A DNA stretch of 64,000 bases, from the NCBI RefSeq assembly GCF_000026145.1, contig NC_009445.1, positions 5,114,501 to 5,178,500 on the forward strand, in the 5' to 3' direction. Source of the stretch: Bradyrhizobium sp. ORS 278 (GTDB taxonomy: Bacteria > Pseudomonadota > Alphaproteobacteria > Rhizobiales > Xanthobacteraceae). The notes under the pieces were generated by a model. It was given only the letters and a program-made list of their open reading frames with translations. It ran no database searches and was not told the DNA's origin. Below are positions 8,109 to 16,414 of this stretch, one piece after another. Each line of letters opens with the position of its first letter. Position 1 is the first letter of the stretch. Made by a program: the position numbers and the translations under genes.

Positions 8109-9158
8109 CTACTCCGGCGTCACTCCGAACGCCTCGCGGAACCGGGCGCTGTAGCGCGGCCACGCCTCGGGGTTGATCAGCCGCGGCGGCCGGCTGCCGT
8201 CGAGCGCGGCGAGCAGCTGCTCGGCGGCGATCCGGCCCATGTTCTGCCGCGCCTCGCGGGTCACGCCCGCCGTATGCGGGCTCGCCAGGACATTGTCGAG
8301 CTGCAGCAGCGGATGGTCCGGCGGCGGCGGCTCCTTGGACCAGACGTCGAGCCCGGCCCCGGCGATGCGCCGCTCGGCCAGGGCCGCCAGCAGCGCGTCC
8401 TCGTCATGGATGAAGCCGCGCGCGGTGGTGACGAAATAGGCGCTCGGCTGCATCAGCGCGAACTCTGCCGCGCCGATCATGCCCCGGCTTTCCCGGGTCA
8501 GCGGGCAGTTGACCGAGACAAAGTCGGCGCGCCGCATCAGATCATCCAACTCCACCTTCTCCGCACCACGCGCGGCGATCTCCTCGGCCGAGAGATACGG
8601 ATCATAGGCCAGCACCGTCATGCCCAGCAGGCCGCGGCACAGCTCGGCCACCCTGCGGCCGACATTGCCGAGACCGACGATGCCGACGGTGCGGCCCTGC
8701 ACCTCGTTGCCGATCAGGTCGTTGCGGTTGACGTCGCGATCGCGGCGCAGCCTGCGGTCGGACTGGATGATGCGCTTGGACAGCGTCAGCATCATGCCGA
8801 GCGTGTGCTCGGCGACCGAATGGGCGTTGCCGCCGGACTGGTTGACGACCAGGACGCCGGCTGCCGTGCAGGCCTCGACATCGACCGGATCGTAGCCGGC
8901 GCCGTTGCTCGAGACGATCAAGAGGTTCGGCGCGCGGCGCAGCAGGTACGCATCGACATGAAAGCGCGGGGCGAGCTCGTCGCGGGCCGCGCCGATCTGG
9001 TAGGCATGGGCCGCCGCGAGGATAGGCGCCGTGTCGGCCTCGGCACTCTCGTTCTCCAGCCGGTCGAGCCGGACGTCGGGGCGCGCCGCCAGCAGCTCGC
9101 TGAAGATCGGATGGGCGAGATATTTGACGTAGAACACGCGCTTGGAATTCGCGGCCAT
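8109..9158 (-). CDS. D-isomer 2-hydroxyacid dehydrogenase
   Basis: NAD(P)-dependent 2-hydroxyacid dehydrogenase related to D-3-phosphoglycerate and glyoxylate reductases, 349 aa. The translation has SNGAGYDPVDVEACTAAGV, HSVAEHTLGMML, the Rossmann motif GIVGLGNVGRRVAEL, catalytic Arg in VTTARGFIHDEDAL, Glu in LDVWSKEPPPPDHP and catalytic His in ASPHTAGVTREA. Start is the ATG at 9158 with GGAGG 9-10 nt upstream; longer forms have no ribosome site. It is divergent from a two-subunit TPP decarboxylase, so the two may act on the same 2-oxo or 2-hydroxy acid (inference). Substrate not readable. Confidence 0.85.
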   Translation of the reverse strand: MAANSKRVFYVKYLAHPIFSELLAARPDVRLDRLENESAEADTAPILAAAHAYQIGAARDELAPRFHVDAYLLRRAPNLLIVSSNGAGYDPVDVEACTAAGVLVVNQSGGNAHSVAEHTLGMMLTLSKRIIQSDRRLRRDRDVNRNDLIGNEVQGRTVGIVGLGNVGRRVAELCRGLLGMTVLAYDPYLSAEEIAARGAEKVELDDLMRRADFVSVNCPLTRESRGMIGAAEFALMQPSAYFVTTARGFIHDEDALLAALAERRIAGAGLDVWSKEPPPPDHPLLQLDNVLASPHTAGVTREARQNMGRIAAEQLLAALDGSRPPRLINPEAWPRYSARFREAFGVTPE

Positions 9159-9298
9159 GGCCGGGCGACCTCCTGGTTTTTTGCTGCTTGTCGACACGAA
9201 CGGCGGTTGCCTGACCGGCCGGGCCGGCATGTTGACAATCGATCCCGCGCCGTCAAGCTCGGGCCGACACGCCGCCGGATCAAGCACGGGAGGAACCC

Positions 9299-9847
9299 AT
9301 GGCCACTGACGCCGATGCGGCGCGCGCATCATCCGGACACGGCTGGCCCGAGATCATCCTGCGCGCCTTCAAGCGCAACGAGGTCTCGCTCGTCCCCTAT
9401 GTTCCCGACCGTGTCCTGACGCCACTGATCCAAAGCCTGCACGACGATCCGTTCTTCACCACCTTCGCGACCGCGCGCGAGGAGGAAGCAGTCGGCATCC
9501 TGACCGGGGCCTGGATGGGCGGCCGGCGCGGCGCGCTGCTGATGCAGACCTCCGGCTTCGCGACGCTGCCGAACGTGCTCGCCTCGCTGGTCGTGCCCTG
9601 CCAGATCCCGCTGATCATGCTGGTCTCCGAGCGCGGTACGCTCGGCGAGTTCAACTACGGCCAGTCGCTGGTGTGCCGGACGATGCGGCCGGTGCTCGAT
9701 GCGCTGGCGATGGAGCATCACACCATGACCCGGCTCGACGAGCTCGAATTCATCGTCGACCGCTCGATCAAACAGGCGGTGGCGACGCAGGCCCCGGTGG
9801 CGCTGATCCTGTCGCCGCTGCTCACGGGCGGAAAGGTGTTCGCATGA
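9299..9847 (+). CDS. TPP-dependent decarboxylase, alpha (Pyr-domain) subunit
   Basis: 182 aa, equivalent to the N-terminal Pyr domain of TPP decarboxylases and similar in layout to the sulfopyruvate/phosphonopyruvate decarboxylase alpha subunit (ComD type). Landmarks are YVPDRVLTPL, TTFATAREEEAVGILTGAW with the catalytic Glu that activates TPP, and LLMQTSGFATLPNVLASL. GGGAGGAA precedes the ATG by 3 nt. Its stop overlaps the start of the next gene (ATGA), so the two subunits are translationally coupled. The physiological 2-oxo acid is not clear. Confidence 0.82.
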   Translation: MATDADAARASSGHGWPEIILRAFKRNEVSLVPYVPDRVLTPLIQSLHDDPFFTTFATAREEEAVGILTGAWMGGRRGALLMQTSGFATLPNVLASLVVPCQIPLIMLVSERGTLGEFNYGQSLVCRTMRPVLDALAMEHHTMTRLDELEFIVDRSIKQAVATQAPVALILSPLLTGGKVFA

Positions 9848-10443
9848 CCGCCGCCATCAGCAACACCAAGATCATGAACCGCCACGATCTCACCTGCCGG
9901 CTGGTCGCCAAGCTGACGCGCGAGGAGGCCGTGATCGGCGGCATCGGCAACACCAATTTCGATCTGTGGGCGGCGGGCCCGCGGCCGCAGAACTTCTACA
10001 TGCTCGGCAGCATGGGACTGGCCTGCCCGATCGCGCTCGGCGTCGCGCTGGCGCAGCCGCAGCGCCGCGTGTTCGCGCTCGAAGGCGACGGCTCGCTGCT
10101 GATGCAATTGGGCTGCCTGACCACGATCGCGTCGCTGGCGCTGAGCAACCTGACTATCATCGTGATGGACAACGGCATCTACCAGATCACCGGCAGCCAG
10201 CCGACACCGGCCAAGCAGGCCGATATCGTCGCCATTGCTGCTGGCTGCGGCATCGTGTCCAGCCATTGGGCGGCCGACGAGGCGGACTTCGAACGGCTGG
10301 TCGATGCTGCGCTCGAGCTGCCAGGCCCGATGCTGATCGCGGTCAAGATCGACGACAAACCGGGCGTCGGCGCCACCCACCGCGATCCGGCGCAGATCCG
10401 CGAGCGCTTCATGCAGGGCCTCGGCGTCAGAATACCGATTTGA
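9844..10443 (+). CDS. TPP-dependent decarboxylase, beta (PP-domain) subunit
   Basis: 199 aa, the TPP/Mg-binding half: GGIGNTNFDLWAAG, MLGSMGLACPIALGVAL, and the diphosphate motif EGDGSLLMQLG followed about 25 residues later by VMDNGIYQITGSQ (GDG...N pattern). This matches ComE-type sulfopyruvate decarboxylase or the C-terminal half of phosphonopyruvate decarboxylase. The ATG overlaps the stop of the alpha subunit. Both halves kept as separate genes is the normal arrangement for ComDE. Without sulfonate or phosphonate genes nearby I leave the substrate open. Confidence 0.83.
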   Translation: MTAAISNTKIMNRHDLTCRLVAKLTREEAVIGGIGNTNFDLWAAGPRPQNFYMLGSMGLACPIALGVALAQPQRRVFALEGDGSLLMQLGCLTTIASLALSNLTIIVMDNGIYQITGSQPTPAKQADIVAIAAGCGIVSSHWAADEADFERLVDAALELPGPMLIAVKIDDKPGVGATHRDPAQIRERFMQGLGVRIPI

Positions 10444-10611
10444 AGATCCTGCGACATCCGCGCGCTACCCCGCCTGGGGCCACGAAATGTCATGAAGCAG
10501 CCCGCTTGATCACGCTAGATAGGTGCTTCATCACCCGCACCGTTAACTACACCTGTGCCTCAAGCCGGTGTGAGCGGAGTTCGCGGACCAGATCATGCTA
10601 AGCAGCCGGTT

Positions 10612-10965
10612 ATGAGAATCGCATTTCGTGTCACGGCCTGGCTGCTCGCTGCAGCCGTAGCCTTCGCCACCTTGGGTCCTCCCAATTTTCGTCCGCATTC
10701 CCAGCTTGGCCAGGATGGCGAGCATGCACTGGCCTTCATCCTGGTCGGCCTTGCCTTCGGCATTGCCTATCGCACCCGCCGGCTCGCGGTGGCGACCCTG
10801 GCTGTGGGCCTGATCGGCCTGCTGGAACTGGCACAGCTCTGGGCGCCGGGACGGCACGCGCGGCTCGAGGATTTCATCGTCGACGCCGCCGCCGCCTGCA
10901 TCGGCTTCGGCCTTGCGGCCGGGCTCGACTGGCTGGCGCGCCAGCTCGGCCCGCAACCGACCTGA
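10612..10965 (+). CDS. VanZ-like small membrane protein
   Basis: 117 aa with about three or four hydrophobic segments (residues 5-22, 38-54, 58-75, 88-110) and the VanZ-type signature GQDGEHALAFILVGLAFG...LGLLELAQLWAPGRHARLEDFIVDAAA split around residues 33-95. The part resembling LQLFVPGRxxxxxDxxxN is the most diagnostic. Role in the cell is unknown for most VanZ-like proteins. Stands alone, ending at a hairpin shared with the convergent gene. Confidence 0.75.
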   Translation: MRIAFRVTAWLLAAAVAFATLGPPNFRPHSQLGQDGEHALAFILVGLAFGIAYRTRRLAVATLAVGLIGLLELAQLWAPGRHARLEDFIVDAAAACIGFGLAAGLDWLARQLGPQPT

Positions 10966-10972
10966 ACGCAGC

Positions 10973-11002
10973 GGGGCCCCGCCGCTGACGCGGCGAGGCC
11001 CC
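10973..11002. terminator. GC-rich hairpin between convergent genes
   Basis: Stem of 13 pairs with one mismatch (10973-10985 with 10990-11002) and a 4-nt loop. No clear T-run on either side, so termination would be inefficient or factor-dependent. Confidence 0.5.
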
Positions 11003-11022
11003 GTGATGTGACGGTTGTCAGA

Positions 11023-11412
11023 TCATTCGATGATCTTGATCACGCGACGGGTGCGCGGATCGACGATGACGCGGCGATCGTTCACGACGGCATAGCGGTA
11101 CTCGGTGTAGCGCGGCACCGGCCGCAGCTCGACCGTATCCGGCAGCGGCTCGCCGACAACGACGCGCTCGCGCACCACGACGGACGGCGCACGCTCGGCA
11201 TCGATCGAGTTGATCACCGCATTCGGGATCTCCAGGCCGGCGCCAACGGCCGCACCGACGGTGCCACCGACCATCGCGCCGACCGGACCGGCGACAGCGC
11301 CGCCGGCGGCCGCGCCATTGGCCGCGCCTTCGACAGTGGTGGACTGCGCAAAGGCAGCGGTGGACGCCAGCAGCGAAGTGGCGATCAGCGAAACGGCAAG
11401 ACGGGTCCTCAT
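11023..11412 (-). CDS. secreted DUF1236-type protein
   Basis: 129 aa with a Sec signal peptide (MRTRLAVSLIATSLLASTAAFAQ), a Gly/Ala-rich stretch that resembles a glycine-zipper (about residues 30-62), then a C-terminal domain ending YAVVNDRRVIVDPRTRRVIKIIE, the ending I associate with DUF1236 proteins of Bradyrhizobium. Start chosen at 11412 because GGAGGAG sits 6 nt upstream; the longer form begins before it. Probably periplasmic or outer-membrane associated; function unknown. Confidence 0.8.
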   Translation of the reverse strand: MRTRLAVSLIATSLLASTAAFAQSTTVEGAANGAAAGGAVAGPVGAMVGGTVGAAVGAGLEIPNAVINSIDAERAPSVVVRERVVVGEPLPDTVELRPVPRYTEYRYAVVNDRRVIVDPRTRRVIKIIE

Positions 11413-11671
11413 CAATCTCTCCTCCAGTGGTTTCAAGGTGCCCGCTCAACACCGGGAGATCGCCTGCGGTTCCGGTTCCAAATGGCCGAAACTTCATGAG
11501 CCGTGGGGGAACGAATCTCGCGCAGGGAAACGCTGCATGACCCGCTCTGCGCCGAAGCCGGCGAGAGCGCTCATTGCTATCCACGCTTCAAACAACGCGC
11601 GCGCGTTCGCTCTCCCGCGGCGGATCACGCCCGAGTGTTGCGATCGATCGGCCCTTCGATGACTCGAGAGG

Positions 11672-11776
11672 GCGCAGGGAATGCCGGGTGCTGGCCGCAA
11701 CCCATGGCCCGCCTGCGAACAAGAATGCAGGCGGCAGGTACCACAGGTTCAGCCGGTCAACCGGCATTCCCTGCGC
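11672..11776. repeat. palindromic intergenic repeat with 16-bp arms
   Basis: A perfect 16-bp inverted repeat (11672-11687 GCGCAGGGAATGCCGG; 11761-11776) encloses a second 8-bp inverted repeat (11709-11716 and 11727-11734). One frame reads AGNAGCW, a string I remember from many spurious Bradyrhizobium ORFs, so this is probably a dispersed chromosomal repeat. Confidence 0.7.
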
Positions 11777-12440
11777 GGCGGTCTTAACGCTTCCTTCGCG
11801 CTCTCCTCGGGGACCGGCTGATTGACCCCGTCACATCGTGCGAGACCAAAAGCCTCGTCACGCGCTTGACCTCGGCACCGGGAGGCCAGGACCACACGAC
11901 TTCGCGTCCGTGATGCGTCGTTCGTCCACATGTGCAAGCACATGCTGCAACGTCTCACGGCCACCGCATCCCTGCCCCACGTGTCGTGACGATCGCGCGC
12001 TACGCCCCTCTCGGCGGAACAGGATGCGCGCATCATGCATTATTTCTGTAAAAGCGAAAGTCTTTTCTTCGCGCTCCCCGGTATGATGCGGAAGATGTTT
12101 GATCAAGCTTGCAAATTCAGCCCGCCGCCACGAGGTGTCGACGCGTCGCCGGAATGACCTCGACCGATCCGACGCCTTCCGCAACACCTGATTTGCCCGA
12201 CGGGCACGCGCGATCGGCGCTCACGCCGGCACAGGCGCGGCGATCGCATCTCGTCCGCGACCTCTATGATCTCATGGTGCGAGACCCACCGCGGCCGGGG
12301 CGCTCCTCACCATGACGTCCGAGCACGGACCCTGCCGCACGCCAACCATGGATACGCAAAGGATCTCTTGAAGAGATGGACAGAAACTCGGCCACTTGAC
12401 GAAGCGGAAGGAAAATCGGCGCGGCGATGCTGGTGCGCTC

Positions 12441-12479
12441 TCTCTCCCCGTTCTCTACGGCTGTCCTTACGGGGAGAGA
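12441..12479. repeat. hairpin repeat, CTCTCCCC type
   Basis: 11-bp perfect arms (TCTCTCCCCGT at 12441-12451; complement at 12469-12479) followed by a GGGGTGAAGG stretch. A similar hairpin occurs at 49988-50029, which suggests a dispersed element. Confidence 0.6.
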
Positions 12480-12524
12480 ATTGGGGTGAAGGACAGCCGC
12501 GGATCGGTGCTGGCTCCCAACGGT

Positions 12525-12737
12525 CTAGCTTGATTTCGAAGCTGGCCGATCTTGGGTTGGGATACGATTGAACCTGATCAGCATCGCTATCGGCAGTGCA
12601 ACCGTGACAGCGAGTATTGGTAAGCCGATCATCGCGACCATCACGAGCATTCGGTTGACGCCGAACAGCCACGAAACGAATATTGCGAGTTCGATCGCCA
12701 CGAGGCCAATCATACGGCTCCATATTCGTGCGCACAT
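12525..12737 (-). CDS. small membrane protein, unknown
   Basis: 70 aa with two hydrophobic helices (about residues 8-26 and 29-52) and a short polar tail rich in Arg, Pro and Ser. TTGGGAG lies 7 nt before the ATG. I do not recognise a family. Base composition is lower in GC than the cob or oxalate genes, as for the next gene, suggesting both belong to an accessory segment. Confidence 0.5.
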   Translation of the reverse strand: MCARIWSRMIGLVAIELAIFVSWLFGVNRMLVMVAMIGLPILAVTVALPIAMLIRFNRIPTQDRPASKSS

Positions 12738-12882
12738 TCTTTGCTCCCAAGATGACGCCTGACCACATCTCGGGGAGAGCGATGAGACGGCGCGAGTTCA
12801 TTATGGTCGCGTGGGCCTGCATGGCAGACATTTGCAAAACCCACGAAGATGAGGCGCATCGACGGACAACCGACTTGAAGAG

Positions 12883-13233
12883 TTATGAACACTGCGTAAA
12901 ATAGAGAACCAGGGGAAGCGCTGAGAAGCCGACAAACCCCGCCATGACGGCACCGAGCAGAATGTTGTAGTTGATGTTCTCCAAGTAGGTGCTTGGAAGA
13001 CCCATGTCGTCGAGCCGTGCTTTCGTGGCCGCGATCTGGTCGAGACTTCTCCGCCACGATATCGACATCCATCCGAGAATCGCGGACACGAACACTGGGA
13101 GGGGAGCTCCGACGAGCGCCGGGCAAGACGAGCCTCCGGTGCTGACTCTCAGGGTGACAGTCAAAGCCGCTATTGCAAAGCAGATCACTGCGCTGATCCG
13201 CAAGATCTTACAAAATGACGGCTGATCAAACAT
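12883..13233 (-). CDS. hypothetical membrane protein
   Basis: 116 aa with three likely membrane helices: residues 10-29, 38-53 and 90-110, separated by a polar cytosolic or periplasmic loop SWRRSLDQIAATKARLDDMG. GAGGTG is 6 nt upstream of the ATG at 13233; an ATG three codons earlier is less well placed. No family recognised. Same strand and similar composition as the 70-aa membrane gene downstream. Confidence 0.55.
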   Translation of the reverse strand: MFDQPSFCKILRISAVICFAIAALTVTLRVSTGGSSCPALVGAPLPVFVSAILGWMSISWRRSLDQIAATKARLDDMGLPSTYLENINYNILLGAVMAGFVGFSALPLVLYFTQCS

Positions 13234-13468
13234 AAAAGGCACCTCGATCCGAGTAATATTCTAAAGGCATATTGCTTGAAATAGTGTCAAAGCTCTCGCT
13301 GACTGTCTTTCCATCCCGGGCCTCTGGAACGGCGCTGGGTATTTCTGCTGTTGGCGTGTAGGCTGACATTGTCTGCCGGAGGGCGCGATGGCTGCATTCG
13401 CCCCTGGACGACCTTGTGCCCACCTGGCGTTTGAGGAAGAGACGAAGTCCTACGGTTGAGAAATCGCG

Positions 13469-13690
13469 GTGGACTTGCTAGAGTTATCAACCGAGCGCCT
13501 TCGGTTGCGAACGCCTCGAATTGAGGATGCGGACGCCATCCAACCGATTGTGGCGGACCCGCGTGTTGCTCTGACAACGGCATCGATCCCCCATCCTTAT
13601 CCGGATGATGGAGCCAACGGCTTCATTCTGCCCGCCCTTCTGGCCGAAGGCCAATCCATCGACTTCAGCGTGACCGTTTCGGAGAAATGG
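13469..13690 (+). pseudogene. truncated GNAT (RimJ-like) acetyltransferase remnant
   Basis: The GTG-initiated translation DLLELSTERLRLRTPRIEDADAIQPIV is the N-terminus of a RimJ/RimL-type acetyltransferase. After SIDFSVTVSE near 13685 the family sequence stops; the acetyl-CoA-binding motif A is absent. From about 13690 the DNA is instead the tail of a beta-lactamase-like remnant on the other strand. So only the first ~70 residues remain, joined to unrelated sequence by a deletion or rearrangement. Confidence 0.65.
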
Positions 13691-13695
13691 AATAG

Positions 13696-14240
13696 TCAGT
13701 CACGGCAGGCAGCACAAATGGGTTGAGGATGCCCCAGCGGGATCGAACGTCTGTGGTCGAAAGCATTCACGACAACGACAAGATCGAGCGCCGGCAAGAT
13801 GAACAGTCTCTGGCCGCCGCTACCGAAGCCGGCGATCCAGGCCAGATCTCGACCATTGAGCAGGGAACGGCTAAGCCACCAGTGATAGCCGTAATAGAGC
13901 ACCCCGTGCCCCTCGGTATTCATCCGCAGCGCTCGAACCGGCGACCCACCGAGCAGGTACGACCTGACTGCCGTCCCAGCTCCCGTCGGCCAGCATGAGC
14001 TGACCCAGCTTGGCGAGATCGCGAGGCCGTAGCCGCAAGCCGGCAAAGGCCGCAGGCTCGGTGTTACCGGGAAAGCTCAACCACTCGACATCCGTGATGC
14101 CAAGCGGACCGAACAGCTTCTGCGCGGCAAATGCATCGATCCACCTGCTCGCGATGTCCCATGGGCTGCAGTGGGATGAAAGCGCGGCTGGAAGAGCCGG
14201 CGCAACAACGAACGGCAACTGCTCGAAGCCAACGACCCGT
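13696..14240 (-). pseudogene. beta-lactamase-family (serine hydrolase) remnant with frameshift
   Basis: Read on the minus strand, residues LFGPLGITDVEWLSFPGNT...GLRLRPRDLAKLGQLMLADG and WDGSQVVPARWV match the middle of class-C-like serine hydrolases. The continuation GVLYYGYHWWLSR...AWIAGFGSGGQRLFILPALDLVVVVNAF lies in a different frame, so a frameshift falls around 13930-13960. The N-terminal SxxK region is missing. It is not a functional enzyme. Confidence 0.7.
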
Positions 14241-14244
14241 GCCG

Positions 14245-14442
14245 CTACGTGCTGGAGCAGCCGATGGCGTTCACCAGCGGGTCGGCGCCCCCGTCCAGGT
14301 CGACCCGATAGACCTCGGTGCTACCGCTGTGAAGACGGCTGACCTTCACAGGCTCAAGGGTTGTATCGAGCTCCCGCACAATCCCTCGAACATGCTGGAG
14401 ACCCAGATCAAACGTCAGTCGTCGGGTCGGCGCCACCGTCAT
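14245..14442 (-). pseudogene. possible phosphotransferase-like N-terminal fragment
   Basis: The minus-strand translation VRGIVRELDTTLEPVKVSR and GSTEVYRVDLDGGADPLV resembles the nucleotide-binding lobe start of aminoglycoside/homoserine-kinase-type phosphotransferases, but it ends after about 65 residues and abuts the hydrolase remnant. The assignment is tentative; the fragment status is clearer than the family. Confidence 0.35.
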
Positions 14443-14514
14443 CGTCTCCGAAGGAGAGCTTCCAGCTAACGACTTCGAGCGAAGGCTGCAACCCTGAGCG
14501 GTGAGAGACGATCG

Positions 14515-14527
14515 CCCCCCCCCCCCC
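14515..14527. repeat. 13-base homopolymer of C
   Basis: Thirteen consecutive C residues between the remnants and the next gene. It lies about 170 bp upstream of the GTG at 14700, outside any coding frame I accept. Confidence 0.9.
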
Positions 14528-14699
14528 GCGCCCGCCGGAACGGCGCATAAGAATTTTCAACCTTTGGATGCAATGCTTCCCCTGCGCGGTCGTCCATGCT
14601 CAATCGCGCATGACGATCCGCAACGCGTAGGCCGATGGTTCGCTAGAGGCGCTGTCGAAGCTGCCCGGCACGGGACAATTCACATCCAGGAGATCTGTC

Positions 14700-15167
14700 G
14701 TGACCGAAGACATGCCGAAGTCCGTCTGGTGGTTCGAGAAGCTGTTGTGGGGCTCCCTCCTATTCGGTTGCCTGATAGCCCCACTCGACTGGCACCGGAT
14801 GGTCGCCAGGGCTGTCCACCAGGGCGCGAACGAGCACATCCCCGACTATCTCCTGACCACGGAATTCGAGGTGATGAACATCATGGTCCTTGCCGGCCTG
14901 TCTTCAACCATCCTCCTTGGGCTGCTTTTCGTGTGGCTTGCTGCACGGCGGCGGCTCAATTGGGTGCGCTGGCTCCTGGCAGCTATATTTCTGTTGGGGT
15001 TGCCGGCGGCCTTCGCAAATCTGACGGACGTGCTACCGGTCAACCCAACCGTCGCGGTGCTCTTGATCCTGCAAACGATCGTGCAGTTCACGGCGCTGGT
15101 GTTCGTCTTTCTGCCGAGCGCGCGGCCCTGGTTCTGGAAGGAGGAAGCTGGCGTGGCGAGCGCTTAG
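14700..15167 (+). CDS. four-helix integral membrane protein, unknown
   Basis: 155 aa, GTG start with AGGAG 7 nt upstream. Hydrophobic segments at about residues 14-30, 57-80, 87-107 and 115-137 suggest a four-helix inner-membrane protein, broadly DUF1772-like in layout, though no diagnostic motif was found. Sits alone on the plus strand between the decayed stretch and the GST gene. Confidence 0.65.
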   Translation: MTEDMPKSVWWFEKLLWGSLLFGCLIAPLDWHRMVARAVHQGANEHIPDYLLTTEFEVMNIMVLAGLSSTILLGLLFVWLAARRRLNWVRWLLAAIFLLGLPAAFANLTDVLPVNPTVAVLLILQTIVQFTALVFVFLPSARPWFWKEEAGVASA

Positions 15168-15238
15168 GGGGCCGGCAACCGTCATCCATAGCGGAGGCTG
15201 TCGCCTATATGCCAGTGTACCGTGCCGAACGACGTGGA

Positions 15239-15259
15239 TGGCCGGGACGAGTCCGGCCA
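15239..15259. repeat. short hairpin, TGGCCGGGA type
   Basis: TGGCCGGGA / TCCGGCCA arms with a 4-nt loop, preceded by ACGTGGA. This resembles a dispersed Bradyrhizobium intergenic hairpin I have seen near gene ends; it may also weaken read-through between the two convergent genes. Confidence 0.45.
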
Positions 15260-15346
15260 TGACGATGCGGAAACAGACAAGGTCTTCCTGACAGCGTACT
15301 AAACTCCGCGACAGCATTGCGATGGATTGAAGTCGAGTACGCCCGC

Positions 15347-15979
15347 CTAGCTCTCCCACCAGCGCCGCGTCGCGTGGCAGGTCGCCAGCGCCCGCTGATA
15401 ACCGGGGCGGGCGCGCAGCCGCGTCATGAAGGCCTGCACCAGGTCGTCGAACACGACGCCGACGTTCTTCCGCGCCATCTCGAGCGCATAGCCGACGGAG
15501 ATGTCCGCCGCGGTGAACGCATCGCCTGCCATGTAGGGCGCCCGCTGCAGCTGTCGCGTCACCAGGCGCAGCCGACTCGTGAACACGCCCATCGCCTGAC
15601 GCGCGCTCCAATTGTCGCGCTCATGCTCCGGCGCGAGGTGCCGCGCGCCCGAGACGAAATACAGCGAGGCGGCGAGGCCGGCCTCGCCGAGGTGGAGAAA
15701 CTGCTGATAGGCCGGAAAGGCCGCATCCTGCGCGCAGGGTGCCAGCGTGGTCGGACCATGGTGCCCCAGGATGTACTCCATGATCGCGATGGACTCGACC
15801 ATCGTGACATCGCCATCGCGGATCGCCGGGATGAACCCGGCCGGGTTGATCGTCAGGAACTCGGCGTCGTTCTCGGCGCCGGCGAGGAGATCGACGTCCC
15901 GAAGCCGGTACGGCAACTCCATTTCCTCGAGCAGCCAGACGACCCGGAAGCCCCTGCCCTCGCCGTACACTGTGATCAT
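15347..15979 (-). CDS. glutathione S-transferase family protein
   Basis: 210 aa. The N-terminal thioredoxin-like domain shows MITVYGEGRGFRVVWLLEEM, LTINPAGFIPAIRDGD (cis-Pro position in GFIPAI) and VESIAIMEYI (the ES glutathione-binding pair). The C-terminal all-helical domain includes YMAGDAFTAADISVGYAL, the conserved N-capping Asp segment. Start at 15979 has GAGGA about 8 nt upstream and matches family length. Likely a cytosolic glutathione transferase; substrate unknown. Confidence 0.88.
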   Translation of the reverse strand: MITVYGEGRGFRVVWLLEEMELPYRLRDVDLLAGAENDAEFLTINPAGFIPAIRDGDVTMVESIAIMEYILGHHGPTTLAPCAQDAAFPAYQQFLHLGEAGLAASLYFVSGARHLAPEHERDNWSARQAMGVFTSRLRLVTRQLQRAPYMAGDAFTAADISVGYALEMARKNVGVVFDDLVQAFMTRLRARPGYQRALATCHATRRWWES

Positions 15980-16168
15980 GCTCGCCTTGTCCTCTCTGAT
16001 CCGCTCCACAGGACGAGGCTCGCTCGGCCAGCCCGACATCGGCGGCGGGATTTGTTCAGCTCTCCGAGCGGTGTTGTCGATGTTGCGACGCACTGCTCGC
16101 CATCCGCAGCCTCACCCGAGGAACACGTGTCCGAATGGCGCATTGTGCCGTGATATCGGACACCTCAA

Positions 16169-16362
16169 ATGCTGCGAGACGTCGAAGCCAGCACAATCGC
16201 CAAAGTCACGGCGCGCCTCGTTCCATTTCTGGTCGTCTGCTATCTCGTGGCCTATCTCGACCGGGTGAATGTCGGTTTTGCCGCGCTCACCATGAATGCC
16301 GACCTCGGCCTGTCGCAGACCGCGTTCGGCTTCGGCGCCGGCATCTTCTTCATCGCCCAGGG
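16169..16362 (+). pseudogene. N-terminal remnant of an MFS transporter
   Basis: MLRDVEASTIAKVTARLVPF then VAYLDRVNVGFAAL and GFGAGIFFIAQG is the first ~65 residues of an anion:cation-symporter-type MFS protein: helix 1, the DRVNVGFA loop and helix 2. After about 16362 the frame carries unrelated sequence and soon stops, while the Sel1 gene ends close by on the other strand. Only one of about 12 helices is complete, so it is a dead fragment. Confidence 0.75.
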
Positions 16363-16414
16363 TGCGTCCGCGCCCCGAATGATATGCTCCCCATCATCCT
16401 GACTGGAAATCTCG

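Larger units (their letters stand above)
11413..12524. other. 1.1-kb gene-free stretch with palindromic repeats
   Basis: No frame here has a good start site, conserved-looking translation or normal third-position bias. It contains two inverted-repeat elements listed separately (11672-11776 and 12441-12479). Short translations such as the one beginning MTREGAGNAGCW are known to me as spurious products of a Bradyrhizobium intergenic repeat. Confidence 0.6.

Noticed and set aside
12154..12315. Short plus-strand frame starting MTSTDPTPSATPDLP
   Set aside because: No ribosome site, no recognisable family, lies in repeat-rich spacer.
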